A stretch of 64,000 nucleotides of DNA from Trichococcus pasteurii (GTDB lineage: Bacteria; Bacillota; Bacilli; Lactobacillales; Aerococcaceae): assembly GCF_900112935.1 (NCBI RefSeq), contig NZ_FONM01000012.1, positions 1-64,000 on the forward strand. The letters are read 5' to 3'. Below the pieces are notes generated by a model. That model searched no databases and was not told the DNA's origin. It saw only the letters and a list, made by a program, of their open reading frames with translations. Position 1 is the stretch's first letter. Each line of letters begins with the position of its first letter. A program made the position numbers and the translations under genes. Shown here piece by piece: positions 25,950 through 34,532 of the stretch.

Positions 25950-27275
25950 ATGGAAGAAAGCACTGGAAAGAGAATTCTGAATTTGGCAATTCCTGCAACA
26001 ATCGAAAATCTGCTCCAGACATTGGTTGGTTTCGTTGATACGCTGCTGATAGCTAAGATAGGGCTTATGGCCGTTACGGCAGTCGGCGTTGCCAACACGA
26101 TCCTGAATGTGTATTTGGCGATATTCATAGCATTAGGGGTCGGAACTTCTTCTTTGATAGCCCAGAAACTAGGGGCGAAGGATAGGGAAGGGGCTGTCCG
26201 AATTGCGGAACAGTCAACATTTTCCGCAGTGATCATCGGCTTGCTGTTTGGGGTATTGACGCTTGCTTTTGGGAAACCGCTTTTGGGGCTGATGGGTGCA
26301 GATTACCAAGTGATGGCTTATTCTACTGCATTTTTCTACATTGTCGGGGGCAATTCAGTCTTTTTGGCGGTCATGACCATTTTCGGAAGCATCCTGCGGG
26401 CAGCCGGAAATACAAAATCCCCCATGCAGGTCAGCGTAATCGTAAACGTTCTGAATGTGGGTTTGGACTACATTCTGATTTTTGGTATCGGACCGATTCC
26501 AGCGCTTGGCGTTGTCGGGACTGCGATAGGCACAACGGTTGCCAGAATGCTGGGATGTGTGCTGTTGTACAAACAGATAAAGAAGTCCCCTGTTTCATTC
26601 GAGCTGAAATCCATTTTTGTGAAAAGTGATTATGCGCCCTTAGTGAGACTTTCGATTCCAGCAGCGCTTGAAAGGTTGGTCATGCGGGTGGGGCAAGTCG
26701 TCTATTTTGGATTGATCGTTGCGATCGGCGCAAAAACTTTTGCGGCGCATTCCATCGCGGGGAATATCGAAAGTTTTGTGTATATGCCGGCGTACGGTTT
26801 GGCCACTGCTGCCACCACTCTCGTCGGCAACAGTACAGGCGCATGGGATTTCAAGGAAGCAAAACGGGTCGCCATCCTATCGGCAGCATTTGGCGTACTC
26901 ATCATGAGTTTCTTGGGGATCATTCTGTTTGTGGGTTCCCCTTATTTTGCCGAACTGTTCACCTCGGATGCTGAGGCAATCGATCAAATCGTGACAGCGC
27001 TGAGAATAGATGCATTCAACCAGCCGGGACTTGCGATCAGCCTGATCACGACAGGCTCCCTGCAAGGAATGGGCGATACCAAATCGCCATTGTACAGCAC
27101 AGCTTTTGGGATGTGGTGTTTGCGCATAATCGGTGTGATCCTTTTGGGAAGAGTGTTGGGTTGGGGAATTGCCGGCGTTTGGATTTCGATCGGGATCGAT
27201 CTTTACATCCGCTCGCTGTTTTTGGCCTACAGATTCAGGAAAAACATATCAGCGCGTAGCCATTCATCCGGTTGA
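25950..27275 (+). CDS. MATE-family efflux transporter
   Basis: A 441-residue transporter with about 12 membrane helices in two similar halves, of the MATE family that exports cationic drugs or metabolites using Na+ or H+. Seen: the N-terminal ILNLAIPATIENLLQTLVGFVDTLLIAKIG and the repeat-half counterpart LVRLSIPAALERLVMRVGQVVYFGLIVAIG, and GSILRAAGNTKSPM with its second-half match GSLQGMGDTKSPL. It lies 8 bases after the CsoR-like repressor, so expression probably follows that repressor's signal. The substrate cannot be told from sequence. A terminator follows. Confidence 0.92.
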   Translation: MEESTGKRILNLAIPATIENLLQTLVGFVDTLLIAKIGLMAVTAVGVANTILNVYLAIFIALGVGTSSLIAQKLGAKDREGAVRIAEQSTFSAVIIGLLFGVLTLAFGKPLLGLMGADYQVMAYSTAFFYIVGGNSVFLAVMTIFGSILRAAGNTKSPMQVSVIVNVLNVGLDYILIFGIGPIPALGVVGTAIGTTVARMLGCVLLYKQIKKSPVSFELKSIFVKSDYAPLVRLSIPAALERLVMRVGQVVYFGLIVAIGAKTFAAHSIAGNIESFVYMPAYGLATAATTLVGNSTGAWDFKEAKRVAILSAAFGVLIMSFLGIILFVGSPYFAELFTSDAEAIDQIVTALRIDAFNQPGLAISLITTGSLQGMGDTKSPLYSTAFGMWCLRIIGVILLGRVLGWGIAGVWISIGIDLYIRSLFLAYRFRKNISARSHSSG

Positions 27276-27315
27276 GGGATGACAAATAACCTTCAAGGCA
27301 TCAAATTCAGCAACA

Positions 27316-27369
27316 AAAAATAAATACGGCCCTCGATTTAAGCAGAATTGAGGGTCGTATTTATTTTTA
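27316..27369 (+). terminator. terminator after the MATE gene
   Basis: AAATAAATACGGCCCTC and GAGGGTCGTATTTATTT form a 17-bp stem (one mismatch) with a 15-base loop, then T-rich sequence. Confidence 0.88.
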
Positions 27370-27448
27370 TATCGAAATGAGTATTTAATCATCCAATTTA
27401 TTGATGAAAACATATCCAAATAATTTCAAGCCATCCCCGCCTGGATGC

Positions 27449-27513
27449 TTTTGAATGAAAATTAATGTTTTTGAATGAAAATGATTGCTTTATTCACGAG
27501 TAGGTGGTATATT
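27449..27513 (+). promoter_or_regulatory. fructose operon promoter with 20-bp-spaced direct repeats
   Basis: Promoter TTGCTT (27485-27490), 17-base spacer, TATATT (27508-27513). Just upstream, TTTTGAATGAAAAT occurs twice, at 27449 and 27469, exactly 20 bp apart, two helical turns. The second copy also forms an imperfect inverted repeat with CTTTATTCA over the -35. These are the candidate binding sites for the DeoR-family regulator that follows. Confidence 0.7.
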
Positions 27514-27535
27514 TTTGTTCGAGAGGTGATAGAAA

Positions 27536-28285
27536 GTGCTTACAGAAGAACGGCATAAAATCATTCTAGACACTTTAGCCAAAGACAATATCGTAAAACT
27601 GCAGGACCTTGTCGATCAGACAGGAAGTTCTGAATCCACGATTAGACGGGATTTAAGCACTCTTGAAGAGGCCGGTTTCCTGATTCGTGTCCATGGCGGA
27701 GCAAAGAGAAACTATAGTGTTTCCGCTGAGGACAGGATGGAAGATAAAACGTCCAAAAACGTTCAGGATAAACAACGGATCGCTGAAAAAGCAGCTCAAC
27801 TGGTGAGCGATCAAGACATTATCTTTTTGGATGCCGGATCCACCACCTATGAGATGATTCCCTTCCTGAAAGGCAAGAGCATCCTCGTCGTCACAAATGG
27901 CGTCCCGCATGCCAGTTTATTATCGGATATGCAAATCGAGACGATTCTTATCGGCGGCAAAATCAAGATGGAGACAAAAGCAGTCATCGGACCGGTCAGC
28001 CAAATGCAAATGAGGAATTACCGTTTCAGCAAAGCTTTTCTTGGCATCAACGGCATCGACAAGCAATACGGATTCACGACGCCGGATACCGAAGAAGCGG
28101 CCATCAAGCGGATAGCAATTGAAAATGCAGCACAAAGCTATGTCGTAGCGGATGCTTCGAAGTTCAAACAAGTCAGTTTTGTGAAGGTCTGCGACATTGA
28201 GGATTGCGGCATCATCAGCTACAATGTCCCGTCGGAAATCAAACGTAACCTGAAAGACAGTACAACTATTTGGGAGGCTGAATAA
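27536..28285 (+). CDS. fruR: DeoR-family regulator of the fructose operon
   Basis: A 249-residue DeoR-type repressor. The helix-turn-helix is MLTEERHKIILDTLAKDNIVKLQDLVDQTGSSESTIRRDLSTLEEAGFLIRVHGGA, the standard DeoR entry; the C-terminal sugar-phosphate-binding domain has DIIFLDAGSTTYEM, VVTNG, GFTTPDTEEAAIKR and YVVADASKFKQVSF. The usual inducer is a sugar phosphate, here probably fructose-1-phosphate given the downstream genes. Start is GTG 27536 with GAGAGGTG upstream. Its stop shares one base with the fruK start. It likely regulates its own operon through the upstream direct repeats. Confidence 0.92.
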   Translation: MLTEERHKIILDTLAKDNIVKLQDLVDQTGSSESTIRRDLSTLEEAGFLIRVHGGAKRNYSVSAEDRMEDKTSKNVQDKQRIAEKAAQLVSDQDIIFLDAGSTTYEMIPFLKGKSILVVTNGVPHASLLSDMQIETILIGGKIKMETKAVIGPVSQMQMRNYRFSKAFLGINGIDKQYGFTTPDTEEAAIKRIAIENAAQSYVVADASKFKQVSFVKVCDIEDCGIISYNVPSEIKRNLKDSTTIWEAE

Positions 28286-29199
28286 TGATATATACAGTAA
28301 CATTAAATCCATCCATCGATTACATCGTCCATTTGCCCGCTATCGAGTTGGGTGAAGTGAATCGTATCCAACAGGATTTCAAACTGCCGGGTGGCAAAGG
28401 CATCAACGTTTCCCGCATCCTGAATGAACTGGAAGTGGAAAACACCGCTTTAGGGTTCTTGGGCGGTTTCACCGGAAAATACATCGAAGACTGGTTGGAA
28501 GCGGAAAACAGCAAAACACACTTTACGCATGTGGATGAAGCGACCCGCATCAATGTCAAGATCAAGTCGGGGATGGAGACGGAAATGAACGGTCCGGGCC
28601 CGAATATCGAGCCTGCAGTCGCCGAAGAATTCCTGAAGCAATTCGATACACTTGATCCGGAAAATGACATCGTAGTCTTGGCAGGGAGCAAACCAACAAG
28701 CCTGCCGGATGATTATTATCAGACCATCATCCGCAGACTGACGGACAAAGGCGTGCCGTTCCTGATCGATACAACCGGGGAAGAATTGAAAAATGCCTTG
28801 CCTTACCATCCGTTATTGGTAAAACCGAACCACCACGAATTGGCTGAATTGTTCGATACTACTTTCGAAACGGATGCGGACATCCTGCCATACGGCAAAA
28901 AGCTGCTTGAGGCGGGAGCGCAATACGCAATCATCTCGATGGCCGCTAAAGGAGCGATCCTGTTCACTCCGGAAGGTGTCTACCACGGGACCGTGCCAAA
29001 GGGAGTCCTTAAGAATTCAGTCGGATCCGGAGATTCGATGATCGCCGGATTTGTCGGTACATACATGAAGACGCACGACCCGTTGGAAGCATTCAAAGTC
29101 AGTATCGCCTGCGGAAGCGCGACCGCTTTTGCCGACGACTTAGCCAAACGCGAAGAAATCGATGCTCTAGTCAAACAAGTCACTATCAGTCAGCTATAG
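28285..29199 (+). CDS. fruK: 1-phosphofructokinase
   Basis: A 304-residue PfkB-family kinase turning fructose-1-phosphate into fructose-1,6-bisphosphate. Seen: MIYTVTLNPSIDYIVHL, the FKLPGGKGINVSRIL sugar-binding motif, VVLAGSKPTSLP, LVKPNHHELAELF, and the catalytic NSVGSGDSMIAGFVGT. The TLNPSIDY start is typical of FruK/LacC rather than other PfkB kinases, and position between fruR and fruA favours FruK. GGGAGGCTG precedes ATG 28285, which overlaps the fruR stop by one base. Confidence 0.95.
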   Translation: MIYTVTLNPSIDYIVHLPAIELGEVNRIQQDFKLPGGKGINVSRILNELEVENTALGFLGGFTGKYIEDWLEAENSKTHFTHVDEATRINVKIKSGMETEMNGPGPNIEPAVAEEFLKQFDTLDPENDIVVLAGSKPTSLPDDYYQTIIRRLTDKGVPFLIDTTGEELKNALPYHPLLVKPNHHELAELFDTTFETDADILPYGKKLLEAGAQYAIISMAAKGAILFTPEGVYHGTVPKGVLKNSVGSGDSMIAGFVGTYMKTHDPLEAFKVSIACGSATAFADDLAKREEIDALVKQVTISQL

Positions 29200-29217
29200 G
29201 AAGGAGAACTTATTAAT

Positions 29218-31119
29218 ATGAAAATCAATGATATCTTATTAAAAGAATTGATGATTATGGATTTGCAAGCAACAACCAAAGAGGGCGTCATCGATGAAAT
29301 GATTGCAGGTCTTTCCGCTAATGGCATCATCAATGATGCTGCGGTTTACAAAGAGGGCATCATGAAGCGCGAATCGCAAACTTCAACTGGTTTGGGCGAT
29401 GGCATCGCAATGCCGCATGCCAAAAACAAAGCGGTCATCAAACCTGCTGTCGTTTTTGCAAAAAGTGCAGCCGGTGTGGACTATGCTTCATTAGACGGTC
29501 AGCCAGCACATCTGTTCTTTATGATTGCGGCTCCGGAAGGCGCAAATAATGTCCACTTGGAAGTTTTGGCGTCATTATCCCGTTTACTCATCAATCCTGA
29601 TTTCACTTCATCATTGAAAAAAGCTCAAACTCCAGAAGAAGTGCAAGGGTTATTTGCGGCAGCGGAAGCTGCACGTGAAGCCAAAGAGCAGGCTGAAGCA
29701 GCAGCGAAAGCAGCTCCAGTAGCAGCAACCGAAACGAAGAGACCTTTCGTCATTGCAGTAACGGCTTGCCCTACAGGGATTGCCCACACCTATATGGCCG
29801 AAGATTCATTGAAGCAAATGGCTGAAAAAATGGGCGTCGATATCCGCGTTGAAACAAATGGCTCGGATGGCGTCAAGAACCCATTGACGGCTGATGAAAT
29901 CCGTCGTGCCGATGGCGTAATCGTGGCAGCTGACAAAAAAGTTGAAATGGCGCGCTTCAACGGCAAACACGTTCTGCAAAGACCGGTAAGCGATGGCATC
30001 AATAAAGCGGAAGAACTGATCACAAAAGCAATGCGTCAAGAAGCGCCGATCCTGAATGTTGAAGGCGATACCTTCTCGGCCAGCGAAAGCGACGAAAAAC
30101 AATCCATCATCGGAAAAGTCTACAAAGATTTGATGAACGGTATTTCACACATGTTGCCGTTTGTTGTCGGCGGCGGTATCATGATTGCGATTTCCTTCCT
30201 GTTCGAAACGTCATTCGGTGCTGACAGCCCGTTGTTCATCTCCTTCATGGCTATCGGTGGAGCGGCATTCAGCTTCCTGATTCCGATTTTGGCCGGTTAC
30301 ATCGCACTGAGTATCGCGGATCGTCCTGGGTTGCTTCCTGGTATGGCGGGCGGTTACTTGGCTGTGCAAGCAAATGCCGGATTCTTGGGCGGCTTGATCG
30401 CTGGTTTCTTGGCCGGTTACATCATGGTTTACTTGAAGAAAGCCTTTAAAGGCTTGCCGCGGGCGTTGGATGGCATGAAGACAATTCTTTTGTACCCTGT
30501 GTTCGGTCTGTTGATCACTGGTTTGTTGATGTATTTCTTGGTAGGTCCTGTCTTCTCCACAATCAACACAGCTATGATCACCTTCCTGGAAAACTTGGGT
30601 ACTGGTAATGCCGTGCTGTTGGGTGCTGTTCTTGGCGGCATGATGGCAATCGATATGGGTGGTCCATTCAACAAAGCAGCTTATGCCTTCTCGATCGGTA
30701 TCTTTACGGATACAGGCGATGGCAGCTTGATGGCCGCTGTAATGGCTGGTGGTATGATTCCTCCATTGGCAATCGGTATCGCAACCTTGATCTTCAAAAA
30801 CAAATTTACGGATATCGAACAAAAATCCGGACTTTCCAATATTTTGTTGGGTCTGTCCTTCATCACTGAAGGTGCGATTCCATTCGCTGCAGCGGATCCG
30901 ATGCGCGTTATCGGGTCATCCATCGTTGGTTCAGCGATTGCTGGTGGTTTGACGCAGCTATGGGCAGTTTCGATCCCTGCACCACATGGTGGCTTGTTCG
31001 TAATCACATTGGCTAACCGTCCACTGATGTTCTTGCTGGCTTTGTTGATCGGTACAGCCGTTTCAGCATTGATGTTAGGTTTTTGGAAACAAGATAAAAC
31101 ACAAGAAGTCGCGAAATAA
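29218..31119 (+). CDS. fruA: PTS fructose transporter subunit EIIABC
   Basis: A 633-residue three-domain permease. Residues 1-150 form the EIIA (mannitol/fructose type) with phospho-histidine His67 in GIAMPHAKN; an Ala/Glu-rich linker spans about 147-172; EIIB (about 175-275) has the phospho-cysteine Cys184 in VTACPTGIAHTYMAE; EIIC (about 295-625) is polytopic. It imports fructose as fructose-1-phosphate, which FruK phosphorylates. AGGAAGGAG precedes ATG 29218. It is the last gene of fruR-fruK-fruA and ends in a strong terminator. Confidence 0.96.
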   Translation: MKINDILLKELMIMDLQATTKEGVIDEMIAGLSANGIINDAAVYKEGIMKRESQTSTGLGDGIAMPHAKNKAVIKPAVVFAKSAAGVDYASLDGQPAHLFFMIAAPEGANNVHLEVLASLSRLLINPDFTSSLKKAQTPEEVQGLFAAAEAAREAKEQAEAAAKAAPVAATETKRPFVIAVTACPTGIAHTYMAEDSLKQMAEKMGVDIRVETNGSDGVKNPLTADEIRRADGVIVAADKKVEMARFNGKHVLQRPVSDGINKAEELITKAMRQEAPILNVEGDTFSASESDEKQSIIGKVYKDLMNGISHMLPFVVGGGIMIAISFLFETSFGADSPLFISFMAIGGAAFSFLIPILAGYIALSIADRPGLLPGMAGGYLAVQANAGFLGGLIAGFLAGYIMVYLKKAFKGLPRALDGMKTILLYPVFGLLITGLLMYFLVGPVFSTINTAMITFLENLGTGNAVLLGAVLGGMMAIDMGGPFNKAAYAFSIGIFTDTGDGSLMAAVMAGGMIPPLAIGIATLIFKNKFTDIEQKSGLSNILLGLSFITEGAIPFAAADPMRVIGSSIVGSAIAGGLTQLWAVSIPAPHGGLFVITLANRPLMFLLALLIGTAVSALMLGFWKQDKTQEVAK

Positions 31120-31135
31120 ACAGCAAAATTTTATT

Positions 31136-31177
31136 GAGAGAACAGACACGATGCATCCTGTCTGTTCTCTCTTTTTG
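31136..31177 (+). terminator. terminator after fruA
   Basis: GAGAGAACAGACA and TGTCTGTTCTCTC form a perfect 13-bp stem with a 10-base loop, followed by TTTTT. Confidence 0.95.
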
Positions 31178-31266
31178 GTTGTTCCGGAACAAGTTACGTA
31201 AATGAAAACGGTATGACAGATAAATGAGAATAATGTAAAAAAATGGGATGATTTTCATGGCAGATA

Positions 31267-31275
31267 TGCTATAAT
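31267..31275 (+). promoter_or_regulatory. extended -10 promoter of argG
   Basis: TGCTATAAT, consensus extended -10, 84 bases before argG, with no convincing -35. A near-match to a CcpA cre site (31203-31216, 13 of 14 positions) lies upstream. Confidence 0.55.
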
Positions 31276-31359
31276 GCATATTGTTAAATAAACGAAAATG
31301 TAGATATCAGTTCATGCATAAAAGCAACGGATATTGAATCTGTATAAGGAGGTAAAAGC

Positions 31360-32619
31360 ATGGCAGCAAAGGAATCAATCAAAAAAGTGGTTTTGGCTTA
31401 CTCAGGTGGATTGGATACGTCCGTCATCATCCCTTGGTTAAAAGAAAATTACAACAACTGTGAAGTAATCGCCGTAGTAGGAGACGTAGGACAAGGTGAT
31501 GACTACAGCCGATTGGAAGAAAAAGCGATCAACTGTGGCGCATCGAAGTTGTATGTTGCAGACTTGAAGAAAGAATTCGTCGAAGAATTCATTTGGCCGA
31601 CATTGCAAGCAGGCGCTAAGTACGAAGGACAATATTTATTGGGGACTTCTTTCGCCCGTCCGATCATCGCCAAAAGAATGGTAGAAATCGCGCACTTGGA
31701 AAATGCTGATGCGATCGTTCACGGTGCAACAGGGAAAGGGAACGACCAAGTCCGTTTTGAAGTCGGCATCAGAGAATTTGATCCGAACATCACGATCATC
31801 GCTCCTTGGAGAGAATGGGAACTGACTTCCAGAGAAGATGAATTTGCGTATGCTGCTGCACATAACGTGCCGCTTCCGATTACGTTGGAAACAAACTACT
31901 CAAAAGATAAAAACTTATGGCATTTGTCGCATGAGGGCCTTGACTTGGAAATGACAGCCAACGAACCGGATTACGATAAAATCCTTGAGATGTGCGTGAC
32001 GCCTGAGAAAGCTCCGGACGAAGCGACGTATGTCACTCTGGAATTCAAAAAAGGCATCCCGGTCAGCCTGAATGGCGAAGCAATGGATGGCATCGCCCTG
32101 ATCGAAAAATTAAACGTGATCGCGGGCGCGAACGGCGTCGGCATCATCGATATCGTGGAGAACCGCTTAGTCGGCATGAAATCAAGAGGCGTTTATGAAA
32201 CGCCAGCCGGAACTGTGCTGTACCATGCCCACGACAAATTGGAACAACTTTGCTTGGACAAAGACACTTTCCAATACAAACAATTGCTTGCCAACAAATA
32301 TGCGGAGCTTGTATACAACGGTTTGTGGTATACACCATTGCGCAAAGCCTTGGCTGCGTTTGTGGACGAAACACAACAGAATGTCGAAGGTTTCGTGAAG
32401 ATGAAGCTTTATAAAGGCAACATCACCGATGCTGGCGTAGTCAGCGCGAAATCATTGTACAGTGAAAGCTTTGCGACTTTCGAGAGCGACGATGTATACA
32501 ACCATACCGATGCAGCCGGCTTTATCCGTCTGTTCGGATTGCCTACATCCATCCGCGTCATGAAAGAGCAAGCTGAAGGTCAAGCGACACATGAAGAATT
32601 GAAAGATTTATTAAAATAA
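31360..32619 (+). CDS. argG: argininosuccinate synthase
   Basis: A 419-residue enzyme joining citrulline and aspartate with ATP. Seen: the N-type PP-loop [30 protein letters not shown]-like strand ([14 protein letters not shown]), [33 protein letters not shown], and [27 protein letters not shown] precedes ATG 31360. argH, its usual partner, is not adjacent; terminators lie on both sides, so argG is monocistronic here. No clear ArgR box was recognised upstream. Confidence 0.96.
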   Translation: MAAKESIKKVVLAYSGGLDTSVIIPWLKENYNNCEVIAVVGDVGQGDDYSRLEEKAINCGASKLYVADLKKEFVEEFIWPTLQAGAKYEGQYLLGTSFARPIIAKRMVEIAHLENADAIVHGATGKGNDQVRFEVGIREFDPNITIIAPWREWELTSREDEFAYAAAHNVPLPITLETNYSKDKNLWHLSHEGLDLEMTANEPDYDKILEMCVTPEKAPDEATYVTLEFKKGIPVSLNGEAMDGIALIEKLNVIAGANGVGIIDIVENRLVGMKSRGVYETPAGTVLYHAHDKLEQLCLDKDTFQYKQLLANKYAELVYNGLWYTPLRKALAAFVDETQQNVEGFVKMKLYKGNITDAGVVSAKSLYSESFATFESDDVYNHTDAAGFIRLFGLPTSIRVMKEQAEGQATHEELKDLLK

Positions 32620-32659
32620 ACAACCGGTATTAGTGTTTGTTGACAGCTAGTCCGCTCCG

Positions 32660-32705
32660 GAACGCCCCCATCAGGCCATAAGGCCTGATGGGGGCGTTCT
32701 TTTTC
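32660..32705 (+). terminator. terminator after argG
   Basis: An 18-bp perfect stem, GAACGCCCCCATCAGGCC with its complement, around ATAA, then TTTTT. Confidence 0.97.
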
Positions 32706-32786
32706 AGTTGTTGGATAAAACCCGGAGTATGATCGCAAGCATACGCTCGTAAGCGAATGGAGGGATATTGCCTGGCCAAACTTTCA

Positions 32787-32827
32787 TATCACAAAAGAAT
32801 AAACTGTGATAAAATGAATGCATTCAT
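32787..32827 (+). promoter_or_regulatory. sugar-transferase promoter with two palindromes
   Basis: TGATAAAAT (32807-32815) is an extended -10. TATCACA (32787-32793) and TGTGATA (32805-32811) are perfect inverted arms 11 bases apart, overlapping the spacer and -10; ATGAATGCATTCAT (32814-32827) is a perfect 14-bp palindrome at the likely start of transcription. Two operators, or one complex site, are plausible. Confidence 0.5.
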
Positions 32828-32859
32828 ATTAAGCTAGTTTAAGGAGGAGGAGATTAAGC

Positions 32860-34254
32860 GTGAATCAAACAGGTGAATGGAATAAAGCCCGTAAAATTAT
32901 CATCGGCATCATTGATGTGCTGTTGTTCATCGGATCATTGCTGCTATCTTTTTATTTAAAATTCGGAAAAAATATACCATTGATAAACTTCGATGCCTTT
33001 CAGGGGAGCATTGCCTACGTCTCGGTGATCTTCATCATCGTCAACATCCTGTTCGGTACGTATATCTTTTATAACAAATCGATCAGTGACTTCTTGTTCA
33101 TCACGGTTATCGGGCAATTCGTCCTTTCATTGATCATCATGGCGCTGACTTTTGCCGGGCGTTGGTTGGCATTCCCGCGGTCGGTCATTCTGATCAACTT
33201 TTTTGTGGGAACAATCCTGCTGTTCATCTTCCGCGTGATGGTGTTCAAAATGTACCAACGCATGAGCGGAAGCAAAAGGGTCATGATCGTCGGGATGGAA
33301 AAGGAAGTGTTTGCGGCAGTGGACAACTTCACGAATACAAAAAGCATCCGTCATGTCGTGACGCATGTCGTCCTGTCGGATTATTACGAAAATGTCCTGC
33401 GGCATCTGGAAGAAATTGATATCGTCTACTTAGCGAGCCAGATTGAAGAATCCGAAAAGCTGAAGATATACGATCTGTTGACGAGCAAAGAGAAAAAGAT
33501 GTTCCTGAATACCAGCTTTGAGAACCTGATCATGGTCAATCCGAATATGATGAATATTGAGGATGAAAGTATCATCGAAGTTTCTCCGTTCCATATCCCG
33601 GCAGAAGATGGCCTGATGAAACGGATCATCGATATCGCAGTTGCGCTCATCGGTATCGTCATCACCTCGCCGATCATGGCCGTTACGGCTATCCTGGTCA
33701 AGAAGAGTTCCGAGGGTCCCGTTTTCTACAAGCAGATACGCATCACCAAAGACGGAAAGGAATTCGAAATTCTGAAGTTCCGCAGTATGGGTGTGACTGC
33801 TGAGAAAGATTCAGGCCCGGTTTTGGCAACAAGCAATGATATGCGCGTTACAAAAGTCGGCAAATATCTGCGCTCTTTGCGCATCGATGAATTGCCGCAG
33901 TTGTTCAACGTATTGCTGGGTGATATGTCCTTGGTCGGTCCACGGCCGGAAAGACCCTTTTTCGTCGATCAATTCAAGGAATTGAACCCGCATTATTATC
34001 TGCGCCACAACGTCCGTGCCGGAATCACCGGATATGCGCAAGTGTATGGGAAGTACGCTTCCGACTTCAACAGCAAGCTGAACTTCGACCTGATCTACAT
34101 CAAGAAGTATTCCTTGATACTGGATCTGAAAATCATGCTGCAGACCGTCAAAATCTTGTTCGATAAAGTTTCATCCCGTGGAGTGGATGAAAGCGAACGG
34201 GCAATCCTATCCGAGCAAGAGATTGAAGAACGCGGCATCAGAGTCATTTATTAA
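32860..34254 (+). CDS. polyisoprenyl-phosphate sugar-1-phosphate transferase
   Basis: A 464-residue membrane enzyme of the WbaP/WcaJ type. Four or five N-terminal helices (about residues 10-125), a soluble Rossmann-like middle, one helix near 260-280, then the bacterial sugar-transferase domain with FYKQIRITKDGKEFEILKFRSM, RIDELPQLFNVLLGDMSLVGPRPE and ITGYAQVYGKY. It attaches a sugar phosphate to undecaprenyl phosphate to start an exopolysaccharide or glycan. No other polysaccharide genes adjoin; terminators flank it. Start is GTG 32860 with AAGGAGGAGGAG upstream. The sugar is unknown. Confidence 0.92.
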   Translation: MNQTGEWNKARKIIIGIIDVLLFIGSLLLSFYLKFGKNIPLINFDAFQGSIAYVSVIFIIVNILFGTYIFYNKSISDFLFITVIGQFVLSLIIMALTFAGRWLAFPRSVILINFFVGTILLFIFRVMVFKMYQRMSGSKRVMIVGMEKEVFAAVDNFTNTKSIRHVVTHVVLSDYYENVLRHLEEIDIVYLASQIEESEKLKIYDLLTSKEKKMFLNTSFENLIMVNPNMMNIEDESIIEVSPFHIPAEDGLMKRIIDIAVALIGIVITSPIMAVTAILVKKSSEGPVFYKQIRITKDGKEFEILKFRSMGVTAEKDSGPVLATSNDMRVTKVGKYLRSLRIDELPQLFNVLLGDMSLVGPRPERPFFVDQFKELNPHYYLRHNVRAGITGYAQVYGKYASDFNSKLNFDLIYIKKYSLILDLKIMLQTVKILFDKVSSRGVDESERAILSEQEIEERGIRVIY

Positions 34255-34258
34255 AAAG

Positions 34259-34283
34259 AAAAGCGGGGCAACCCCGCTTTGTT
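34259..34283 (+). terminator. first of two terminators after the sugar-transferase gene
   Basis: AAAGCGGGG-CAA-CCCCGCTTT, a 9-bp stem with a 3-base loop, then GTTT. Confidence 0.75.
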
Positions 34284-34299
34284 TCGGATAAGCAAAGTA

Positions 34300-34343
34300 A
34301 ACCATCCTGGCGGGCGAAAAAACGCCCGCCAGGATGGTTTTTT
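34300..34343 (+). terminator. second terminator after the sugar-transferase gene
   Basis: A perfect 17-bp stem (AACCATCCTGGCGGGCG and its complement) with a six-A loop, followed by TTTT. Two tandem terminators insulate pncB. Confidence 0.95.
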
Positions 34344-34532
34344 GTTTACACAGAAATGCCGGTTGTATTTGCGGGAATATGGGCTTATCACTATAATCAA
34401 TCTGATGGATTTTGGACAAAAAAGCGGAAATGTATAGGGAATTGCGTTACAATAGTTAAATAGAACACTTCCTTCTGCTGTACCGTGACAGAATGCGGAG
34501 GCGTACGATCAAAGATGAAATGAGTGAGTTGG

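Noticed and set aside
31276-31340. Possible ArgR box before argG
   Set aside because: TTCATGCATA resembles a half site but no paired half site at the right spacing was found.
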